From: Ligula intestinalis
Taxonomy: Eukaryota; Platyhelminthes; Cestoda; Diphyllobothriidea; Diphyllobothriidae
Direction: 5' to 3'
NCBI GenBank assembly: GCA_036362985.1
Contig: JAYGXS010000001.1
Location: forward strand, 69,577,190 to 69,641,189
Length of the DNA stretch: 64,000 nt
The first letter of the stretch is position 1, and each line of letters opens with the position of its first letter. Shown in pieces: positions 60,701 to 64,000 of this stretch. The position numbers and the translations under genes were made by a program. The notes under the pieces are model-generated. The model saw only the letters and a list, made by a program, of their open reading frames with translations. It had not been told where the DNA came from and searched no databases.

Positions 60701-62976
60701 TTGCTATTTTGTTGGCTTTCCCTTCGTTGGAATGTTGGTTGGCCTAGTAGACGCAGGCAAACAAGAGACGGAATTTCTGTTGGATATCAGTTCCATCATT
60801 CATCCTCCCATTATTAATAATGGCGTTTACTCAATTCAGCAGTTATTCAAATATTTTGGGCAAGTTAAAACCTCCCCGGTTTTTTCGAAGGAAAAGTAAG
60901 GACAAAGCCATTAACTCAAACCAGGTGGCGGACTGCAATGGAGTCATATCAGTGTAAACGTCAATCAAGCAAGAGATTGTCTACTAACAAGACTGAAATA
61001 TTAACCGGTTTTGTCACCTTGGCCATACTTAAGATGGCGAAATGGATAAGCAGTCTCGAAAGTTTACACCGTAGATATTTTCTTTTCCAAATAATGTAAA
61101 CTCAGTTGAATAGGTAAATGGGGATAACTTACCCGGACCCATCTCCAATGCTCTGCTCTCTGGTCAAAGTTTCTTGACTGGCTTGTGTCTATAATTTGAT
61201 TAAAACATGAAGCGAATTGACAGTCACTGTCTTATAGCAGCATTGAAATTTACTGACACACAGGTGTACCGGTCATGCATGAGTCTAGCAGTAAACGATA
61301 CTTCAACATTGAATATCGGAATTTGGAGTGTGTTTAGCGGGGGACACAATGAATTTTAAACACATCGCGATATGCATGGCAATTAGCTCAGCCGAAACGG
61401 TATTGTTATCTGTACTTCAACAAACCCTGTGCTGTTTGACAAAGGCCCAACATACGAAGCAGCGTCCTAAAATCCACTTTTTGACATTTGGAAATGAAAA
61501 GGAGGCTTTATCATTGGAGGTTTCTAGTTCCAACAAGCGGAATTCAAAGGCTAAACCAGTTAACTGAGCTCTTTACAACTTGCTTAAGTGACAGTACTGA
61601 CCATGATACTTAAGATCCTGATGCCATCTGCAGATTCATGGTATTTTTAAGGTCTTATTATTTTTGAAAATCATTAATAAACACCGGAAAGGAATTAAAT
61701 CCCAGTCCTGAGCCTGTGGAACCAACTATCAGGGCTGCATGTGAAGATTGTTGTCGTTTTATACTGACAACTTGGGAACGAATGGCGAGATATTTTCCCG
61801 TTAATTCAATAAGTTTACCTAGCTCTTTCGCAATATCTAGTGGGGTAAATTATCAAAGTACCTTCTTAAAATAATGTTGGCTACATGCACTCTGTGTCTT
61901 TCTTTGTGCATCAACAATAGTCTTTGTATCATGTAAAACAAGCCCGACAGGCACGAGCTCCTGGACTAAACCATATTGGTCGTTGGAGAAAAATGCTTCG
62001 ACTTTCCAAGTAAGTCATATGGTCCATTCTAGTGGTCCTATCAATTAAGTTGTGGCCTGCGGAGTTCGCAGGTGGAAGTTTGTACTTTTTCTTAAGAAGA
62101 ACGCTCTCGACCTAAACTTGGAGCCCCGGTCCCGTATATCGGCATGCATAAAAATTTTCAAATTCAATAGTGTCGTCGTGTACCTACATAAAAAGGAAAT
62201 GCGGCGACGCATAATCCGTTTATTTTCATAAATTCAACTACTAAGTACATTCTCACTCCCCAAAATGTGAGCTTCCTTAAATTCTCATATTGAAAATAAA
62301 TGGCAGTTCAAACTTAATCAAAGTTTCGAATGAGAACAAAACTTTAGGAGTAAGATTTGTAGGTCCTTTAATAAATACTTCGTGGTTTTTCAACATCAGT
62401 CTTCCCCTGAAGTTAAAATCTGCTTAAATATAGCATCTAATCACGAATTAAACAACAAGAAAATATGAAGATATCCAATGCCCGCATGTACCATGTTTAC
62501 CTCAGATTAGCTCTTCTCCAGAAACTTCCATTCAGGGCCGGCTTGCCACAACCAGAGTTTTAATTTTCGACTATTACAACTGCAGTAGCTTTACAAATTG
62601 ACTAAAAAACTTACTGTTGCAGCTTCAGGCTTCTCTAAACGCCTTAGTGCGCAGAGTACAGGTGCAAAATGCAGGCGGGCAGGAAGAGAGCTGGAGAATG
62701 TGACCTTGATTAGCAGCGATTGACCACTATGCAGCTGGCCGGTGACGGGCTCGAAGCGCAGCTGAGGATGATTTTGCGGCCACTCGAACTGAAAGGAGGG
62801 AAGGCCTTCCTGGGAAGGGGCAGCCTCTTCGCCAGAATTCGCCTCATTACCATGCTCAGAAGAGACTCCTGAAGCCTCGACCTCGGGCTTCTCCCCAGTG
62901 TAGGTGAGGAAGAATTTATGGTTTACCGTCTCACCCAAGGCACAATCACCGAAGTCCAAGTGATTGTCCAACAGTT
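26707..62976 (-). CDS. HYDIN: HYDIN, C-terminal third (14 exons, 5' part outside window)
   Basis: HYDIN is a giant axonemal protein of the central-pair C2b projection in motile cilia, built of repeated ASH/MSP-like beta-sandwich domains. Exons, 5' to 3': 62976-62615, 52407-52136, 49804-49639, 46195-45876, 42841-42703, 39956-39637, 37558-35870, 35820-35685, 33288-32995, 32206-31892, 30902-30672, 29661-29437, 28281-28012, 27015-26707. Every junction keeps frame, giving 1,681 codons and a stop. Order and wording follow the C-terminal part of vertebrate HYDIN: SAIADYARFQCDVSEVDFGE, VGRTREP, FNLLCYIKGKRPMRLNVKAE, GSQASRNLAVINRGDLGSR with FQWD, FFPLPDG, PQGPIIVR, VENPAF and a final WVYYLKGI. The related CFAP47 has a calponin-homology domain, not seen here, and matches less well. 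One intron uses a GC donor. Introns are loaded with repeats; the largest, 10.2 kb, holds nested PLEs. The roughly 5,100-residue family length implies two thirds of the gene lies right of the window. Confidence 0.93.
27635..27720 (+). repeat. tRNA-like repeat
   Basis: cctcgtagctcaagcagtta (A-box-like) and gtggattaaaatcccacc (T-arm-like) about 55 nt apart, in HYDIN's last intron, antisense to the gene. Too degenerate for a functional tRNA. Confidence 0.4.
28012..28281 (-). CDS. HYDIN: HYDIN exon 13 of window
   Basis: ISHGDFQCDKSITVAPGIEA, AGEYVFPLRGTAKLPVPQGP and IIVRNKETAHIVFKNIFPVN, the conserved PQGP block near the HYDIN C-terminus. Acceptor ccctctttag, donor CAA|GTAAGT. Confidence 0.92.
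28390..28668 (+). mobile_element. PLE family 1 3' tail fragment a
   Basis: Carries the family tail block ataaataccgtgcaatctgt and the hairpin ggattcccgacggaatcc followed by gaaacgtc. Ends where fragment b starts, inside a HYDIN intron, opposite to the gene. Confidence 0.7.
28669..29065 (+). mobile_element. PLE family 1 3' tail fragment b
   Basis: Starts within the end of the GIY-YIG region (atcaacaagcccaacg), then gaatcagtcacgtgggaagg, cgcgcaatttttaacc, a second copy of the taaataccgtgcaatc-like block and the gaatccgaaacgtcaggc tail. Arranged in tandem, same direction, with fragment a. Confidence 0.7.
29437..29661 (-). CDS. HYDIN: HYDIN exon 12 of window
   Basis: GYATLEFIPLLPGEYKGKLE, HDLGVFTHDLEFVADTAPLE and VRFSNLTKTKADFTCK. 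Acceptor atacttttcag, donor AAG|GTGAGC. Confidence 0.88.
30672..30902 (-). CDS. HYDIN: HYDIN exon 11 of window
   Basis: VTFTNMETREYQFCELQLKA, LALENILLTPTTFQLV and SHLSVPANST. Acceptor gcacctag, donor ACG|GTAAGT, both phase 0. Confidence 0.88.
31892..32206 (-). CDS. HYDIN: HYDIN exon 10 of window
   Basis: GTVFFPLPDGMGILHNLAGI, then WLPRPQRFTVTRMLVRPDKV and LSISGLEHIDVAGNSTKQYK. Acceptor tttatttag, donor AAA|GTAAGT, both phase 0. Confidence 0.9.
32995..33288 (-). CDS. HYDIN: HYDIN exon 9 of window
   Basis: Begins GVRCLLENGASVQVNMTAIC after acceptor atttgtag and continues VLQFSCPVRATDTRGVAVAN, RTNSHWLLKPVV and GYYDVIYHPLRM. Donor AGT|GTACGT. The 2.4-kb intron before it is strongly AT-rich with no repeat I can name. 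Confidence 0.88.
35685..35820 (-). CDS. HYDIN: HYDIN exon 8 of window
   Basis: FQWDDKSFGPEVTISPMKGY then LHPNTTINFTITMAPKTLGV and ELRYE. The 49-bp intron before it (35821-35869) is the shortest in this gene. Donor GAG|GTACGT, phase 0. Confidence 0.9.
35870..37558 (-). CDS. HYDIN: HYDIN exon 7 of window (1,689 bp)
   Basis: The largest exon, about 560 residues and at least three ASH-like domains. Landmarks: FNLLCYIKGKRPMRLNVKAE, IDLQFGEVACGSEHVRQITL, GLIAAGGRITLSVHFRPQDG, IEILPDSLDFGNQFV, VTFAPDECKQYRANVSFRVN, LGRLRVGQCSRRTVKIVNKG and MMFGTIVVGSQASRNLAVIN. Donor CTCGAG|GTACGA in phase 2. Antisense frames of up to 133 codons are shadows. Confidence 0.93.
38030..38220. repeat. Degenerate TAACC-like tract
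   Basis: Repeated ttaaccttaa/aaccctagtcctaaacc words without a fixed period, in a HYDIN intron. The open frame over it (MLLNSKPSIK...) is low complexity. Confidence 0.6.
38900..39325 (-). mobile_element. PLE GIY-YIG fragment, minus strand
   Basis: The minus strand reads ANTHETGHEFIFEVIKILFH, then KKSRQLIETWATDANAINRF and IDLAPAS, the C-terminal half of the Penelope GIY-YIG endonuclease. Most like family 2 (compare ARELIEAWASDDKSVNRCTE at 56.4 kb). It lies in HYDIN intron 6; the left limit is approximate. Confidence 0.7.
39637..39956 (-). CDS. HYDIN: HYDIN exon 6 of window
   Basis: VEVTFTGQLQDTVQLNWEAR, the conserved LIVGRTREPMVTFDRTHFTL, NRESDATYDF and VCPRRGQLQPGE. Donor AAAG|GTGTGT, phase 2; it joins the next exon as RLPLKISF. 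The open frame continues into the intron to 39564 but lacks homology there. Confidence 0.88.
41813..41925. repeat. Tail-to-tail pair of PLE 3' ends
   Basis: The left half is the reversed family-1 end (tcgagtaccaggaagcag, agaagatgcgatcactggaa), the right half the forward end (actcttgttccagtaatcgc, acttcttcctct). Together they form an inverted repeat of about 35-bp arms. Confidence 0.65.
42142..42218 (-). repeat. tRNA-like repeat, minus strand
   Basis: The minus strand reads tggggcaatggtaccgtggt and, near the other end, ccggttcgaaaccc, a good B box. Probably tRNA-derived; the intervening part does not fold into a clear anticodon arm. Confidence 0.45.
42703..42841 (-). CDS. HYDIN: HYDIN exon 5 of window
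   Basis: 46 full codons: NLIITNTSQTSYRIHFRAVK then FSPAAATLEPGCSEQ. Acceptor ttgctcttttag, donor CAG|GTGATT, phase 0. Confidence 0.85.
44225..44890 (-). mobile_element. PLE family 1 3' fragment, minus strand
   Basis: The minus strand encodes LSCLTAVRKKDANSQFAPHS, TGSGHIFKFNEAELPA and VSHELL of the GIY-YIG end, then the family tail with ggatcctcgacagaatcc and gaaacgtcagg. Same sense as HYDIN; 5'-truncated, stop after HELL. Confidence 0.8.
45335..45420 (+). repeat. tRNA-like repeat
   Basis: cttcagttggttagagcgtt is a near-perfect tRNA D-arm/A box, with ggctcgcgccccactg in T-arm position. The T-arm lacks the invariant TTCG, so probably a tRNA-derived repeat rather than a tRNA gene. Confidence 0.45.
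45876..46195 (-). CDS. HYDIN: HYDIN exon 4 of window
   Basis: Acceptor ttcattctag. VDFHPREAKKYNELVVLRV, a Ser-rich linker, PIHLIGVAVDRVIKFSTVGY and FIDINAVGTGSRASR, then donor AG|GTTTGT in phase 2. A second possible donor further on (TA|GTAAAT) would create a stop. Confidence 0.85.
46196..49638 (-). other. HYDIN intron with GC donor
   Basis: 3.4 kb. Starts GCAAGT (49638-49633) and ends tctag (46200-46196). Contains the TAG microsatellite. Otherwise AT-rich, with no exon or repeat that I can name. Confidence 0.6.
48637..48827. repeat. (TAG)n microsatellite with assembly gap
   Basis: Tandem TAG units from 48637, interrupted by 10 N at 48684-48693 and by a few substituted units after 48740, ending in gttgttgttg. 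True copy number is unknown because of the gap. Confidence 0.95.
49639..49804 (-). CDS. HYDIN: HYDIN exon 3 of window
   Basis: Acceptor cctgcccacag, completes the split Gln codon and encodes ISIKNKGFVTLKFAFTRPAY and SPFRIHLAEGSVLPGATLQI. The 3' junction GAG|GCAAGT is a GC donor, fixed by phase 0 with the next exon. Confidence 0.85.
50085..50160 (+). mobile_element. PLE tail stub
   Basis: gatctcgaaacgtcaggcgt followed by tcccagcgatcgaatcatct, the last 75 bp of a family-1-like PLE. Nothing of the coding part remains. Confidence 0.55.
51210..51410 (-). repeat. Repeat with tRNA-like core
   Basis: The core 51267-51343 on the minus strand has a perfect 7-bp acceptor stem (GGCCTCG/CGAGGCC), D-arm GCTC...GAGC and a T-arm with GGGTTCGACTCCC. 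The best anticodon loop reads ACGCAAA (GCA, Cys) but has C where U33 is invariant, a four-pair stem and a long variable loop. Flanks ttgacccaa and aggtcaacta recur at 63.79-63.95 kb. A tRNA-derived repeat is therefore more likely than an active tRNA-Cys gene. Confidence 0.55.
52136..52407 (-). CDS. HYDIN: HYDIN exon 2 of window
   Basis: A Ser/Arg/Gln-rich linker then ELLVSAIADYARFQCDVSEV and DFGEVQIFDGQ. Acceptor is the tandem ACAGGCAG; only the second AG (exon from 52407) keeps the frame with the previous exon, while the first would start at 52411. Donor ACA|GTAAGA, phase 2. Confidence 0.82.
53255..53460 (+). mobile_element. PLE family 1 3' tail fragment
   Basis: gccgtgcaacctgtgcatgt, the hairpin ggattctcgaaagaatcc, gaaacgtcagg and the complete family end cttctgaaatgcttcctgga. 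Useful as the reference for where family 1 ends. Confidence 0.75.
53537..54170 (-). mobile_element. PLE family 2, truncated minus-strand copy (D)
   Basis: The minus strand reads FQTHCSNPEVKAQEARYLHN, QFMRYGYPKAFINHCRHAHP, SEATERIDAELGVGIARRPK and SGVVYRIPCMNCPRNY, then jumps directly into the untranslated tail: the rest of the GIY-YIG domain (about 240 bp present in copy A) is deleted. The tail includes a decayed hammerhead core (CTGACGA then GTAA instead of GAAA). The 5' end meets copy A head to head at about 54170. Confidence 0.85.
54171..56482 (+). mobile_element. PLE family 2, long plus-strand copy (A)
   Basis: The most complete Penelope copy here. In order: N-terminal region (ELVKRLTNQMLRDLIDDCHQ, NFVHNLSSKQLTDEQLQVLQ), LPADKGRSTVVMD, FYGLPKIHKPNVPLRPIVAL, MMASFDVTSLFTS, TYFTFAGVTYEQIKGTPVGS, RYVDDTFVIV (catalytic pair intact), QLPFLDVLV, YRKATNTTQLLNFHSNHPVA, YPKAFINRCRHAHPP and a GIY-YIG domain (GVVYRIPCLNCPRNYTGQTG). 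At least five stops or frameshifts (near 54505, 54745, 54895, 55055, 55420, 55540 and 56240) make it a pseudogene. Its tail is cut off at 56482 by the inner dimer and resumes at 59691. Confidence 0.88.
56469..56482. repeat. Possible target duplication, left
   Basis: tgaaaatggtaatt here and tgaaactggtaatt at 59687-59700 (13 of 14 identical) flank the inner PLE dimer. The first five bases are also the end of family 1, so the true duplication could be only about nine bases. Confidence 0.5.
56483..57909 (-). mobile_element. PLE family 1, minus-strand arm (B)
   Basis: The minus strand reads from the RT region (GSPISGLIAEAVLQRLE, WAWYVADTFVVIERD, NNQLAFLDVLVCRKDDGGLK), through FRKATNTMQVLNNNSNHPIG and YPHNFVNQCIRKREKK, to the GIY-YIG end (MAEHAAAVRKKDAKSQVAAH, VSRELLESWFSGPQSINKRN) and the tail with ggattcccgacggaatcc. 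A stop after LKT and a frame break after PNVW interrupt it. YVDD is YVAD. Its 3' end (56483-56518) is fuller than that of copy C. Confidence 0.88.
56519..57909. repeat. Inverted repeat, left arm (1,391 bp)
   Basis: Each position x pairs with 116209 minus x in the right arm without net indel. Translated comparison of the arms shows only a handful of differences (for example NHVGR/SHVGR, ASDAD/ASNAD, WAWYV/WARYV, AAFPD/AVFPD, LELL/LESL). Confidence 0.93.
57910..59690 (+). mobile_element. PLE family 1, plus-strand copy (C)
   Basis: Starts with N-terminal Penelope sequence (RPNSSKDDKLVHNLSSKKLT, QMQVFRHGASFNTADA), then an internal deletion removes the KGRS and YGLPKIHKP region and resumes at MVSFDVTSLFTSIPRDLAIE. 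The rest mirrors copy B: TYFTFSGTIYEQVKGTPIGS, ARYVADTFVVIERD, LAFLDVLVCRKDDGG with a stop at 58626, then the GIY-YIG region and tail. Inactive by deletion, stop and the lost catalytic Asp. Confidence 0.88.
58300..59690. repeat. Inverted repeat, right arm (1,391 bp)
   Basis: Partner of 56519-57909, separated by a 390-bp spacer (57910-58299) that is the unpaired 5' end of copy C. Confidence 0.93.
59691..59975 (+). mobile_element. PLE family 2 tail, displaced 3' end of copy A
   Basis: Complement of the tail of copy D at 53.54-53.82 kb: a ctccctccctccccctcc pyrimidine block, ttgattggttcctgcccctt, the hammerhead-like core and the AATAAAG block. It continues copy A after the inserted inner dimer. 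Confidence 0.85.
59863..59892 (+). ncRNA. Hammerhead ribozyme-like core, PLE family 2
   Basis: CTGACGA (59863-59869), stem II GGACTCT/AGAGCCC with one mismatch and loop CGCA, then GAAA (59889-59892). These are the invariant hammerhead blocks with a good stem II. TTTAT before and ATAAA after could pair as part of stem I; stem III is minimal. Confidence 0.6.
60110..60720 (+). mobile_element. PLE remnant, degenerate
   Basis: The plus strand reads TRVTEYAVALRSDDINWQVV, FNEVKIIDTNDNCGG, RQLSKSWSSESQSIYYRDYL, recognisably the GIY-YIG end (RELLESWFSGPQSINKRNDL) of a third variant. A tail resembling the family end (aataaacagctcgtttcagc, gatcgcgtctccttcttc) follows. Heavily mutated. Confidence 0.65.
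62615..62976 (-). CDS. HYDIN: HYDIN exon (first in window)
   Basis: Acceptor tctcttttgcag, donor ACA|GTAAGT. Encodes LLDNHLDFGDCALGETVNHK (ASH-domain start), an acidic Glu/Ser insert, and FEWPQNHPQLRFEPVTGQLH. It begins with two bases of a split codon, so at least one more exon lies upstream, beyond or near the window end. Confidence 0.88.
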
Positions 62977-63789
62977 CTGCAAAAGAGATATCGTTTTATA
63001 CATGATCAACGACCTCATTTCTGATAGTGATGCGAATTCTGATATTTCCCTGAATGGCCGGGTAAGAAAGTATTTAGTGAAACGGCATTCCCTCTTTGTT
63101 TATGAACGCAGATACATTATCGATATCAGAAGAGATAACAGAACCCGCTGGGACCACTTAATCCTACAGACTCCTATAGGCTGGAAAGTGAAGAATATTT
63201 TCAGAAAAAACGACACATTTCGTGAAAAAAAGAAACTGGAGAACATCGTATTCCAAAGACTGGTGTTCCACGGAGAAAAGAGACTCCTACGAGCACGCTT
63301 TGAGGTAAGTGTATGCCTCTGATTAACAGCGCCAACGCACGGGCTATCGCAGTGACGGCTTCGCAGAAGGAAATTCGTATCTTTGAGTCCTTGAACAACT
63401 ATGAGTTTCGCAAAAGGCTTCCTAAGCGTGAAATTAGAACGTGAATAAACTACAGCGTTTTTCGAAATCTTGTCACTGTGAGCCTACATTTCATAAGAGC
63501 CAGTGGTGAAAACAGAACGATTTGATGACAACAAAACCTATATGAACATTCAGCACATTGCGTGGAACGGGCGCCAAAGGGGCGCTTATTACCTACTTGA
63601 AGAATGGCTTAAATTCTGGAAAAGGTCCTGCAACAAGGGGGTTTCGGGGACGCTGTCTCGACTACCAAACCGCTGAGTACTGACGTGACCAAAAGACACA
63701 TTTTAAAAAAAAACGTGAGGACCGCCTACGTCCTCAAAACCATTTCCACTGGTCTACGATTTATATGCATGAAAATCGACTCAAACAAA
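62977..63789. other. Probable HYDIN intron, nothing assigned
   Basis: A 134-codon plus-strand frame overlaps the HYDIN exon and this stretch but shows no domain. A minus-strand piece after a good acceptor (63182) is open for only 26 codons. I call no exon here. Confidence 0.4.
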
Positions 63790-63955
63790 GTATAATAATT
63801 TGAGTTGACCCAAGTGTGAAAAACTATAGGCGTTTGGCGGGATTTGAACCCGCGCATCAGAAAAAACCTTTGCCAAACCAACTAAACAAAAAAGTATAAT
63901 AAACCGAACGACGACTGAAAGCCGATCCAAAAAAGGTCAACTAATGACAAAACAT
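63790..63955 (-). repeat. Second copy of repeat with tRNA-like core
   Basis: Shares gagttgaccca at one side and aggtcaacta at the other with the repeat at 51.21-51.41 kb. The core has ggcgggatttgaacccgcgc, a T-arm-like hairpin. Acceptor stem poorly kept. Confidence 0.5.
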
Positions 63956-64000
63956 AACTACCTTAACTATCAAGTAGTCGCAGACGTTGAGGTGAAAGCC

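Larger units (their letters stand above)
52408..62614 (-). other. HYDIN 10.2-kb intron
   Basis: The largest intron visible. 52.41-53.25 kb shows nothing recognisable; 53.26-53.46 kb is a PLE tail; 53.54-59.97 kb is the nested PLE dimer; 60.11-60.72 kb is a further PLE remnant; 60.8-62.6 kb is AT-rich, with an open frame at 61328-61567 that has no motif. Confidence 0.75.

Noticed and set aside
62918..63322. 134-codon plus-strand frame ending at a good GT donor (63305)
   Set aside because: Its first part is antisense to a HYDIN exon and the remainder has no domain or matching acceptor; chance frame is more likely.
1..64000. CRISPR arrays, operons or prophage
   Set aside because: No regularly spaced repeats or clustered unspliced genes; the window is clearly eukaryotic.

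Overview
The window looks like nuclear DNA of a parasitic flatworm, most likely a cestode; the phylum is an inference from style, not from a marker gene. Genes are split by many GT-AG introns, one of them only 31 nt long. Intergenic and intronic DNA is crowded with Penelope-like elements (PLEs), non-LTR retrotransposon remnants and tRNA-derived repeats. There is no bacterial-type gene organisation.

Two host genes can be reconstructed by exon phase. (1) A compact five-exon gene on the + strand (7264-13701) encodes a predicted 289-residue protein of aldo-keto-reductase fold whose catalytic residues are missing. It best resembles the glutamate-cysteine ligase modifier subunit (GCLM) and has a poly(A) signal 20 nt past the stop. 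(2) The C-terminal third of HYDIN, the central-pair protein of motile cilia, lies on the - strand as 14 exons between 62976 and 26707, 1,681 codons in frame, with the gene's stop and poly(A) signal present. Its 5' part lies to the right of the window.

Layout: 1-6290, three non-LTR retrotransposon remnants; 7264-13727, the GCLM-like gene; 14.8-18.5 kb, tRNA-derived and Penelope repeats; 20600-24282, a 3.7-kb hAT DNA transposon with matching terminal inverted repeats, a perfect 8-bp target duplication and a broken transposase; 24.3-26.6 kb, low-complexity intergenic DNA; 26.7-63 kb, HYDIN, with PLE fragments, tRNA-like repeats, a TAG microsatellite with an assembly gap (48.64-48.83 kb), and a 10.2-kb intron (52408-62614).

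That large intron holds the most striking structure. A Penelope family-2 head-to-head dimer (53.54-59.97 kb) is interrupted by a second, family-1 head-to-head dimer. The inner dimer's arms (56519-57909 and 58300-59690) are an almost perfect 1,391-bp inverted repeat around a 390-bp spacer. Both arms carry the same substitution in the catalytic RT motif (YVAD for YVDD). PLE tails here and at 18.3 kb contain hammerhead-ribozyme-like cores. A third head-to-head PLE junction lies at 17.46 kb, so inverted dimerisation recurs in this window.
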